From assembly GCA_017537925.1 (NCBI GenBank), contig JAFYJW010000011.1, positions 1-51,240 on the forward strand: a DNA stretch of 51,240 bases, written 5' to 3'. This document shows positions 8,473-14,477 of this stretch, one piece after another. Position 1 is the stretch's first letter. Each line of letters begins with the position of its first letter. The notes beneath the pieces are model-generated. The model did not search any database. It was not told where the DNA came from and saw only the letters and a program-made list of their open reading frames with translations. Made by a program: the position numbers and the translations under genes. The DNA is from Synergistes sp. (GTDB lineage: Bacteria; Synergistota; Synergistia; Synergistales; Synergistaceae).

Positions 8473-9561
8473 ATGCAGACATATAAGATCCCGCTCATTC
8501 CCGGCCCGGTATCGGTCCCCGACAGATACAGAGAGGCATACCTTACCAATTACGGAAGCAGCGACCTGGAAGACGACTTCTTCGCGCTGCTTGCCGAAAA
8601 CATATCTTTGCTGAAAGAGGCGCTGAAAACAAAAAACGACGTCGTCATAGGCTCCGGAGAGGCGATGTCGGCGCTGTGGGGCGGCATAAAGAGCGTTGTA
8701 AGGCCGAATGACAGATTCCTTGCCGTATCAAACGGCCTTTTCGGACACGGTTTCGGCGAGATGGCGGAGGCGATAGGCGCCCGCGTGGAATACCTCGAGG
8801 CGGAAGAGGGCGAATTCGTCACTGCCGAACAGCTGCGCAGAAAGGCAGAAGAATTCAGGCCCGATTTTATCTCGGCCGTGCACTGCGAGACCCCATCCGG
8901 GCTGCTCAATCCGATCGCTGAGATAGCGCCGGCCGCAGCCGAAAGCGGGGCTCTTTTTATAGTCGACTTCGTGGCAAGCGCATTCGGCGCAGATGTAAGA
9001 GTCGACGAATGGGGAATAGACATAGGCTTCCTGGGAAGCCAGAAGTGCCTTTCTATCCTGCCGGATATTCATGCTGTAACGGTGAGCCTCCGCGCATGGG
9101 AAAAAGCGGCCGGCGTCAATTACGCAGGATATGATGCGCTGCTTCCGTGGAAAAACGCTCTTTCCGAAAAGTCGACACCGTATACTCACAACTGGCACGC
9201 AAATAAAGCGATGAACCTTTCGCTGAAAGACTATCTCAGCGAAGGGCTTGAAAACGCGTTCAGACGTCACAGCGAGACAGCCGCGTACTGCAGGCAGCGC
9301 GCAAAGGATATGGGACTTTCGCTCTACGCAAAAGACGAGAGCATTTCATCCCCGACCGTCACAGCTATATGGATTCCCGAAGGATGGACATGGAAAGAGC
9401 TCGACGCGGAATTCCGCAAAGAGGGACTCGCCGCCGGAGGAAGCTGGGGAGCGCTCGCGGGCAAAATATTCCGCATCGGACACATGGGCAGCCAGGCGGA
9501 CATCGATCTGGTGCGCCGAGGGATGGATGTAGTAGAGAAAGTTATAAATAAGAGAAGATAA
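8473..9561 (+). CDS. Class V aminotransferase (alanine-glyoxylate/serine-pyruvate type)
   Basis: The protein has 362 residues. It begins IPLIPGPVSVPD, the signature of the serine-pyruvate/alanine-glyoxylate group (compare LLGPGP). VIGSGEAMSALWGGI is the phosphate-binding area, HCETPSGLLNPI follows, and FIVDFVASAFGADVRVDEWG precedes the PLP lysine Lys191 in GSQKCLSI. The C-terminus carries GSWGALAGKIFRIGHMG. Such enzymes transaminate small amino acids with pyruvate or glyoxylate. The exact donor is not readable. ATG 8473 is supported by GAGGGGAGGA upstream. It appears to be monocistronic. Confidence 0.85.
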   Translation: MQTYKIPLIPGPVSVPDRYREAYLTNYGSSDLEDDFFALLAENISLLKEALKTKNDVVIGSGEAMSALWGGIKSVVRPNDRFLAVSNGLFGHGFGEMAEAIGARVEYLEAEEGEFVTAEQLRRKAEEFRPDFISAVHCETPSGLLNPIAEIAPAAAESGALFIVDFVASAFGADVRVDEWGIDIGFLGSQKCLSILPDIHAVTVSLRAWEKAAGVNYAGYDALLPWKNALSEKSTPYTHNWHANKAMNLSLKDYLSEGLENAFRRHSETAAYCRQRAKDMGLSLYAKDESISSPTVTAIWIPEGWTWKELDAEFRKEGLAAGGSWGALAGKIFRIGHMGSQADIDLVRRGMDVVEKVINKRR

Positions 9562-9565
9562 AATA

Positions 9566-9590
9566 CGGCGGCCGACTGCGGCCGCCGCTT
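9566..9590 (+). terminator. Stem-loop after the class V aminotransferase
   Basis: CGGCGGCCG and CGGCCGCCG form a perfect nine-base-pair stem with an ACTG loop four bases past the stop. Only CTTT follows, so termination strength is uncertain. Confidence 0.6.
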
Positions 9591-9639
9591 TGCGCTGTAT
9601 GTCGTTGAAAGATGCACTGTTTTTGGAGGGGCATTAAAG

Positions 9640-9757
9640 GTCCTTCGGACATGAATTGCGCCCTGCGGCGCGTGAATTGACGCAGGCGTCATGAATTGCC
9701 CTGCGGGCATGAATTGCGCCGGAGCGCATTGTGGAGCAATTCAATTCACGGAGTAGT
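9640..9757. repeat. Hairpin array A (CATGAATTG-separated mini-hairpins)
   Basis: Successive short inverted repeats, GTCC-TTC-GGAC, GCGCC-CTGC-GGCGC, GACGC-AG-GCGTC, GCCC-TGC-GGGC and GCGC-CGGA-GCGC, are each followed by ATGAATTG or TGAATTG. The stems differ in sequence but the linker is constant. The array ends in GAGCAATTCAATTCAC, where it runs into the truncated RelB gene. The first unit, GTCCTTCGGACATGAATTG, recurs exactly in inverted orientation at 11669-11687 in array B. There is no gene between the aminotransferase stop and this array. Confidence 0.9.
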
Positions 9758-9947
9758 AGGGGCTGCTGGTCCCCAGCCAGCGCGGTTCCAATTTCCACGC
9801 CCACTTGATTATTGCCTTGCAAAGAAAGATCCTGATCGCTTCGGAGGTCACGAGACCGCGGGCGGCGAAGGCTGCGCGCGCCCTTTTTTTTACTTCCGGC
9901 CTCACTCTTATGCGGATGATGTCTATATCGCTGTGGGGATTGAACAT
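9741..9947 (-). pseudogene. Truncated RelB/DinJ-family antitoxin without its toxin
   Basis: The 68-residue product begins MFNPHSDIDIIRIRVRPEVKKRA and continues ARGLVTSEAIRIFLCKAI, the ribbon-helix-helix core of RelB/DinJ antitoxins. After this core the sequence leaves the family: the last 25 or so residues are unlike RelB tails, and the final codons GTG AAT TGA are made by hairpin array A. RelB/DinJ proteins are usually 80-100 residues and need the C-terminal half to bind the toxin. No RelE/YafQ gene follows. A GAAGAAGG ribosome site precedes the ATG, and the gene lies 45 bases after the SecB-like stop, so a DNA-binding product may still be made. Family call is fairly sure; the truncation mechanism is inferred. 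Confidence 0.7.
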
Positions 9948-9992
9948 TTTTTACACCTTCTTCTGTACGTCAGGGAAAATGGACAACTGTGG

Positions 9993-10442
9993 CTATTGTG
10001 CTTTTTTGCTGCTTTCCGCAGTCCTGCTTATGCTTAATGCGGGGAGAATATATTTCCCGTACGGGGATCCGGCAGTCATCGCAGCCAAGCGTTCCCGTAC
10101 GGCGCTGGTCAGCATTGCCGCAGCGTTGATCTCAACTATTTCCTTAATATCGGCGAGCTTTTCTTTTTTGCTCATATTTTCAAAGAGCCCGACAACGTCT
10201 ATATTAAAATACAGATTGTACCGTTCGCCTTCAGGAGGGTTGTTCGGCAAGGCGATCCGCACGCGGACCTGCGCTGTTTCGGACAGATTCGGGACAACAT
10301 CAAAATGTGTCGATATGCTGAATTCTTTCGACATTTTATACTGGCAGGGCTCTCCTTTTTCCGGAGTAAGGACCGTTACGCTGCATTCGGTAAAATGATA
10401 ATCCAGTATTTTAAGCGGCAAGAGTTGAAATTGAATCGCCAT
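9993..10442 (-). CDS. SecB-like chaperone, third gene of a toxin-antitoxin-chaperone operon
   Basis: This 149-residue acidic protein has the SecB pattern: an N-terminal FQLLPLKILDYHFTE strand; alternating strands such as VRVRIALPN and YNLYFNIDVVGLFEN (compare the SecB strand that ends in G-x-F); the helix EIVEINAAAMLTSAVRERLAAMT; and finally SPYGKYILPALS (compare the SecB PY-x-LP region). SecB proper keeps secretory proteins unfolded; SecB-like proteins in TAC modules instead protect a HigA-type antitoxin. It overlaps the antitoxin gene by 32 bases and has its own GGAGG ribosome site, so it is translationally coupled. The location, not the sequence alone, makes the TAC role more likely than general secretion. 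Confidence 0.75.
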   Translation of the reverse strand: MAIQFQLLPLKILDYHFTECSVTVLTPEKGEPCQYKMSKEFSISTHFDVVPNLSETAQVRVRIALPNNPPEGERYNLYFNIDVVGLFENMSKKEKLADIKEIVEINAAAMLTSAVRERLAAMTAGSPYGKYILPALSISRTAESSKKAQ

Positions 10443-10845
10443 CAGCGTAACCTCCAGACATCACAATTATCTCTTCTGAAGCATTATCTTCTTCACGCAT
10501 GAGGCTGTAGTCGGCCGTGACCCTGTTGTTGCCTGGCATACCGCAGGCCGATTCCAGCAACACGGTTCCTTTCTCCTCTGCTATCGGCTTCGCGGATATC
10601 TCTATTCTTGATCCCAGCGCGAAAGCGAATTTAGACATGCTTTCTATAGAAAGATTCATATCCCCGCTAAGCACCCTTGATACATAAGCAGTGGATACTC
10701 CGACTTTCTGAGCAAGATCCTTCTGATTGACTTTTTTTTCGGACATCATCCGCAGCAGCTCGTTCACAAAATTGTCTTTTGCGGCTGCGGCATAATATCC
10801 GGCAGTATTTTTTAACTTATTCAGATAATCGTTAAAGCTGCCCAT
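10411..10845 (-). CDS. HigA-like XRE-family antitoxin with long C-terminal extension
   Basis: The protein has 144 residues. An XRE helix-turn-helix occupies about residues 27-80 (LLRMMSEKKVNQKDLAQKVG, then VSTAYVSRVLSG and NLSIESMSKFAFALG). About 60 further residues follow (from KPIAEEKG to the C-terminus), ending in a stretch rich in Ser, Gly and acidic residues. In known toxin-antitoxin-chaperone systems the antitoxin carries such an extra C-terminal chaperone-addiction segment that SecB-like proteins recognise. Here that function is an inference from the gene order. Its start is shared with the last base of the toxin stop, and the 32-base overlap with the chaperone gene suggests tight stoichiometric coupling. 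It probably represses the operon through the palindrome at 11302. Confidence 0.85.
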   Translation of the reverse strand: MGSFNDYLNKLKNTAGYYAAAAKDNFVNELLRMMSEKKVNQKDLAQKVGVSTAYVSRVLSGDMNLSIESMSKFAFALGSRIEISAKPIAEEKGTVLLESACGMPGNNRVTADYSLMREEDNASEEIIVMSGGYADGDSISTLAA

Positions 10846-11285
10846 TATAACTCCTCCTTTGATTCTTCATCCATACACTGCATCCGGTTGTTCCAGTATT
10901 TCATCCGCGCCGCGTCCATCCAGTGAAGTTCTTTTTTCGTGTAGTCATCCCGCCGCTTTCGTGCGCAGCACATTATAACGACGGCGTCTCTATAGGCACC
11001 GCCTAAAAATACACTGTCATAAAGCAGGAAAAAGCGGTGCGCTTTGATCTTGAGCACGTAAAGATCCGGATCTTTGAATTGCGAGAACGCGTGGTATTTT
11101 TGTGCGTTGCCTTTATTGAGCGCACCGCTGCTAAGGGCCGTAAGCGAATATATGATACTGGAACAGTCGCCCTCAGCGGTTATTTTCTTGAAGTAATCAT
11201 AAAATTCGCTATCTCCGCCATCCCACGAGACAGAGCATACAAGATATTCTTTGCCGCTCAGTGCCGGATAATATATTCTTTTCAT
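10845..11285 (-). CDS. RelE/HigB-like toxin (first gene of the TAC operon)
   Basis: The protein has 146 residues. The C-terminal half contains DLYVLKIKAHRFFLLYDS, then DAVVIMCCARKRRDDYTKKE followed by an HWMDAARMKYW helix. This is the order of the HigB/Gp49-like RelE superfamily: a strand with a basic residue, a strand pair, a K/R-rich turn, then a terminal helix. Such toxins are ribosome-dependent or free mRNA endonucleases. The first position in the operon, directly before a HigA-like antitoxin, supports the call. No catalytic residue can be assigned with certainty. Its N-terminal 50 residues look unlike short HigB proteins and may be an added segment. Confidence 0.7.
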   Translation of the reverse strand: MKRIYYPALSGKEYLVCSVSWDGGDSEFYDYFKKITAEGDCSSIIYSLTALSSGALNKGNAQKYHAFSQFKDPDLYVLKIKAHRFFLLYDSVFLGGAYRDAVVIMCCARKRRDDYTKKELHWMDAARMKYWNNRMQCMDEESKEEL

Positions 11286-11301
11286 AGTTCAGACCGCCAA
11301 G

Positions 11302-11317
11302 TTAACATATATGTTAA
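11302..11317. promoter_or_regulatory. 16-bp perfect palindrome, candidate antitoxin operator
   Basis: TTAACATATATGTTAA lies between the -10 box and the toxin start, covering the expected transcription start region of the minus-strand operon. Perfect palindromes in this position are usual operators for HigA-type autorepression. Confidence 0.7.
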
Positions 11318-11328
11318 TTGGTGTGTAT

Positions 11329-11356
11329 ATTCTATACCAGTCATCAATTTTGTCAA
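11329..11356 (-). promoter_or_regulatory. Sigma70 promoter of the toxin-antitoxin-chaperone operon
   Basis: On the minus strand TTGACA (11351-11356) and TAGAAT (11329-11334) are separated by 16 bases. The -35 box is perfect and the -10 matches five of six. The palindrome starts 11 bases downstream. Confidence 0.75.
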
Positions 11357-11486
11357 CCTCATCTTTAATCTATATCACCGGTTTTGGTTTCGTTACGCGG
11401 ATGATACGCAGCACGCGGCCTCAGACCATGAAGAATGGTCGGCGCTCTCGTTTGAACGAGCCTCAAAAACTGTGGAGCATCAATCT

Positions 11487-11709
11487 ATGCGGTGTCAGCC
11501 GCAATTCATATCAAATTCAATGATTTGCCGCTTCGCGGCATGAATTGGCTACGCCATGATTTTTAGCTGCGCTACATGAATTGAATTTCTTTCCCATGCG
11601 CGTCAGCGCAATTCATGCGACGCAGTCGCAATTCATGACACCTGCGTCGATTCATGCGGCGTCAGCCGCAATTCATGTCCGAAGGACAATTCATGCCCGC
11701 TGGGCATCT
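11487..11709. repeat. Hairpin array B (inverted partner of array A)
   Basis: It contains at least ten mini-hairpins with linkers ATGAATTG on the left side (for example GCCGC-TTC-GCGGC followed by ATGAATTG) and CAATTCATG on the right side (GCGC-GTCA-GCGC, GCGAC-GCA-GTCGC, GCGGC-GTCA-GCCGC, GTCC-GAA-GGAC, GCCC-GCT-GGGC). Linker orientation flips near 11580, so the array is itself broadly symmetric. The unit CAATTCATGTCCGAAGGAC at 11669-11687 is the exact reverse complement of the first unit of array A. The stretch 11357-11486 between the promoter and this array holds no gene I can support. Confidence 0.9.
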
Positions 11710-11712
11710 CTT

Positions 11713-12576
11713 TTACTTCTGAACGCTTCTTGCGCAGGCCTCGATCACATGCTTGGCAAGCACGGCGGTCGTTACGCGCCCTATGCCTCCGGGGACGGGC
11801 GTGACTGCGGCGGCTGTACCGCAGGCTTTGTCAAAATCCACGTCGCCGCAGATATTGCCGCTTTCGTCGATATTTATGCCCACGTCGATTATCGTCTGCC
11901 CTGGGGAGAAAAATCCTTCCCCTATCAGCTTTGCATGGCCGGCCGCGACTATCAGTATATCCGCTTCCCTGCATATGTCCGCAAGCCCGTGTGTCTTCGT
12001 GTGGCAGACAGTCACGGTCGCGTTCTCATGAAGGAGCATCATTGCGGCGGGCTTGCCTACGACAAAGCTGCGCCCCACCACGACAGCCCTTTTGCCGGAT
12101 GTCTTGACGCCGTAATGTTTGAGCATGCAGATGCAGGCTTCTGCCGTGCAGGGCGCAAAGCCGACGCATTTGTCTGAATAGAGCCCGGCCATCGAGTATT
12201 CCGTTATCCCGTCTACGTCCTTCTCGGGAGCAAGCGCCCGGCATACCGCCCTGTCGTCTATCTGGGGCGGCAGGGGGCGCAGTATCAGCGCGCCGTGTAT
12301 GTTTCCGTCGGCGCTTATTTCGCGTACGGCGGACAAAACCTCCTCATTCCCGACGTCGGCCGGGAAAATATATTTTTTGACGTCAACGCCCGCCGCGGCG
12401 CAGCACTTTTCAGCGTTTCTCTCATAAGCCATGTCGTCCGCGTTATCTCCGACGCGCACTATTGCAAGCACCGGCGCCGCTCCCGATAAACGCAGACGTT
12501 CGCTTTCCTTTTTAAGCTCCATATTCAGCGAATCTATAACGGGTTTTCCTTTTAAGATCATTGCCACGGCGCTCAC
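11713..12576 (-). CDS. folD: Bifunctional methylenetetrahydrofolate dehydrogenase/cyclohydrolase FolD
   Basis: The protein has 287 residues, the normal length. It shows VLAIVRVGDNADDMAYERN (the tyrosine before the usual catalytic lysine region, here N-A-E-K), GALILRPLPPQID, PEKDVDGIT, FAPCTAEACICMLK, the nucleotide loop VVVGRSFVVGKPAAMMLL, and VTPVPGGIGRVTTAVL. FolD interconverts 5,10-methylene-, methenyl- and 10-formyl-tetrahydrofolate. The classic substrate motif Y-x-x-x-K is present as YERNAEK with K five residues on, and the Q of the usual LPLP motif region is kept as PPQ. The start is GTG 12574-12576; ATG at 12559-12561 (MILKGK) is an alternative, as neither has a clear ribosome site. 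The gene abuts hairpin array B. Confidence 0.93.
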   Translation of the reverse strand: MSAVAMILKGKPVIDSLNMELKKESERLRLSGAAPVLAIVRVGDNADDMAYERNAEKCCAAAGVDVKKYIFPADVGNEEVLSAVREISADGNIHGALILRPLPPQIDDRAVCRALAPEKDVDGITEYSMAGLYSDKCVGFAPCTAEACICMLKHYGVKTSGKRAVVVGRSFVVGKPAAMMLLHENATVTVCHTKTHGLADICREADILIVAAGHAKLIGEGFFSPGQTIIDVGINIDESGNICGDVDFDKACGTAAAVTPVPGGIGRVTTAVLAKHVIEACARSVQK

Positions 12577-12701
12577 ATCATTTCGTCAGTATAGAAAGAC
12601 AGCATCCATGTTATTTTATCATACTGGCAGAGCCGGCCGGCAGACTGTATAATTCTAAAGGTAAATCAAAAGCCGCCTGCGGCTGCTGGAGGAAATCATC
12701 A

Positions 12702-13970
12702 ATGGCACACAACCACACTCACGGCTCCCCGTACTCCCGCCTTATCGAGCGTCTGAACAACTTCCCGCAGGGAGCCCCCGAATCAAAACTGCTGTACGAC
12801 ATACTGAAGAACCTGATGACGGAAAAAGAAGCCGGGCTGATGGCCCAGCTGCCGATAAAGCCATTTGACGTGCATCAGGCAGCGCGCATCTGGAAGATGA
12901 GCGAGGCCGAAGCGCAGAAAAATCTGGACGAACTTGCCTCCCGCGCGATACTCGTCGATATCGAGCAGGAGGGCAGCCAGGTCTACGCCGTGCCGCCGCC
13001 GATGGCAGGCTTCTTCGAGTTCTCGCTGATGAGGGTGCGCCATGATATAGATCAGAAGACTCTTTCCGAGCTTTTCTACCAGTACATAACGGTGGAAGAG
13101 GATTTCATGCGCGATCTGGTCTGCGGCGGAGACATACAGATGGGAAGGATATTCCCGCAGGAGCCGCAGATTCCCGACGAATACGCGCTGCATGTCCTTG
13201 ACTACGAGCGCGCTACGAATGTAATAGACACCGCCTCTCATATAGGCATAAGCATGTGCTACTGCCGCCACAAGGCGATGCATATGGGGACCGCGTGCGA
13301 CGCCCCGATGGATATCTGCATGACCTTCAACACGACGGCCGCCACTCTGATAAAGTACGGGCACGCGCGCAGCGTCGACGCCGCCGAATGCAGGGATCTG
13401 CTCACGCAGGCCTATGACCACAACTTAGTGCAGTTCGGCGAGAACGTGCGCAAACGCGTGAACTTCATCTGCAACTGCTGCTCCTGCTGCTGCGAGGCGC
13501 TGCTTGCGATAAAGCGCTTCGGCGTCGCGCAGACGATATGCTCCAACTTCATCTCCGAAATAAAGCAGGAGGAGTGCGTAGGCTGCGGAAAGTGCCAGAA
13601 GATATGCCCGGTGAACGCGATAGAGATGACGGAAGAGAACGGCAGGAAGAAAGCCCGCGTCGTCCCGGAGCGCTGCATAGGCTGCGGCGTCTGCATCAAG
13701 CACTGCCATACCGGCGCGCTGCATCTGCTTCCGCGCCCGAACCGCATGATAACGCCGCTTGACACGACGCACAAAGTAGTCGCGATGGCGACCGAGCGCG
13801 GCAAACTGCAGGAACTTATTTTCGACAACAAGGTCCTTTTCAGCCACAGGCTGCTTGGCGGAGTTTTAGGCGCCATACTCAAGCTTCCCGGCATGCAGCG
13901 CTCGCTTGCCCAGGCTCAGCTGAAATCCCGCTACCTTGAACGGCTGATAACGCGCGCAGCGGGCGATTAA
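12702..13970 (+). CDS. 4Fe-4S ferredoxin-domain protein with winged-helix-like N-terminus and Cys-rich block
   Basis: The protein has 422 residues. Residues 40-110 look like a winged-helix segment (FDVHQAARIWKMSEAEAQKN, then LDELASRAILVDIEQEG). A block with CYCRHK, then CDAPMDICMTF, is followed by ICNCCSCCCEALL near residue 253. Two classic 4Fe-4S motifs come next: CVGCGKCQKICPVNAI and CIGCGVCIKHCHTGAL. The C-terminus is basic and helical. It is most likely a cytoplasmic iron-sulphur protein involved in electron transfer or redox sensing; the family is known to occur in anaerobes but I cannot name a reaction. ATG 12702 has GGAGG nine bases upstream. It is divergent from folD, with about 125 bases between them. 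Confidence 0.8.
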   Translation: MAHNHTHGSPYSRLIERLNNFPQGAPESKLLYDILKNLMTEKEAGLMAQLPIKPFDVHQAARIWKMSEAEAQKNLDELASRAILVDIEQEGSQVYAVPPPMAGFFEFSLMRVRHDIDQKTLSELFYQYITVEEDFMRDLVCGGDIQMGRIFPQEPQIPDEYALHVLDYERATNVIDTASHIGISMCYCRHKAMHMGTACDAPMDICMTFNTTAATLIKYGHARSVDAAECRDLLTQAYDHNLVQFGENVRKRVNFICNCCSCCCEALLAIKRFGVAQTICSNFISEIKQEECVGCGKCQKICPVNAIEMTEENGRKKARVVPERCIGCGVCIKHCHTGALHLLPRPNRMITPLDTTHKVVAMATERGKLQELIFDNKVLFSHRLLGGVLGAILKLPGMQRSLAQAQLKSRYLERLITRAAGD

Positions 13971-14139
13971 AGGATTCAAAAGCCTGAAAGAGAACATATC
14001 TTTTCCGCAGCAGCGCGGCTGCGGCCGGATAAGACCGAAACGCATGCTCACCGCGGTTTAAATTTTTTTTGCGTTTTTTCATCTTTTGGGCTTGACATAA
14101 GACGCGCTCTGAGCAAAAATAGCTGACGTGTGAAAAAAG

Positions 14140-14422
14140 CAAATGCGATGATCGGGAAGAAGTAAGCCTGAAAACAGTCCTTGCAGAGAGCCGCCGGACG
14201 GTGCGAGACGGCAGACAGGCAGGCCGAAATACATCCCGGGAGCAGCGTCCTGAAAGAATTCATTTCGAGTAGGCGGCGACGGGTGCGCCCGTTACAGCGC
14301 AGAGGGTATCGGCGTTTTCGCCCGTACCCGGCAAGGGCGCTTCCCGTGAGGGCGCGCCAAACTGAGGTGGTACCACGGGTAAATAATTCCCCGTCCTCTG
14401 AACGCAGGAGGGCGGGGATTTT
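14140..14422 (+). ncRNA. T-box riboswitch leader upstream of an acyl-CoA ligase
   Basis: All canonical elements are present. Stem I begins with CGGGA paired to TCCCG. Its specifier loop has AGTA on the 5' side and GAA on the 3' side (14226-14228). A distal loop GGTGCGAGAC follows the usual pattern. The T-box itself, TGAGGTGGTACCACGGG, is at 14363-14379 with bulge bases UGGU. An intrinsic terminator lies at 14387-14422. In the specifier loop the bases after GAA are ATACA, then the lower helix; UAC (tyrosine) is the only triplet followed by a purine just before the helix. UGGU fits a tRNA ending in ACCA. Uncharged tRNA would stabilise the antiterminator and turn on the gene. Class certain, specifier tentative. 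Confidence 0.92.
14387..14422 (+). terminator. T-box-controlled intrinsic terminator
   Basis: ATTCCCCGTCCTC pairs with GAGGGCGGGGAT and is followed by TTTT. The 5' arm is the partner that the T-box sequence would capture in the antiterminator. Confidence 0.88.
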
Positions 14423-14477
14423 GCGTATCTTCGCCTCCGAAAGACAAAAACAGGAAAACCGGGAGGAAGAAAGAGAA

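Noticed and set aside
11311-11523. 70-residue plus-strand frame ending in array B
   Set aside because: It starts inside the TAC operator/promoter, has no ribosome site and its C-terminus is simply a translation of the hairpin units.
9640-11709. CRISPR array
   Set aside because: The constant piece is only 8-9 bases and the variable pieces are 10-14-base palindromes. CRISPR repeats are constant at 23-47 bases with non-palindromic spacers, and no cas gene is near.
14140-14422. Isoleucine or histidine specifier for the T-box
   Set aside because: AUC and CAU in the same loop would overlap the lower stem and are followed by C, not a purine; UAC fits better, though this needs a computed fold.
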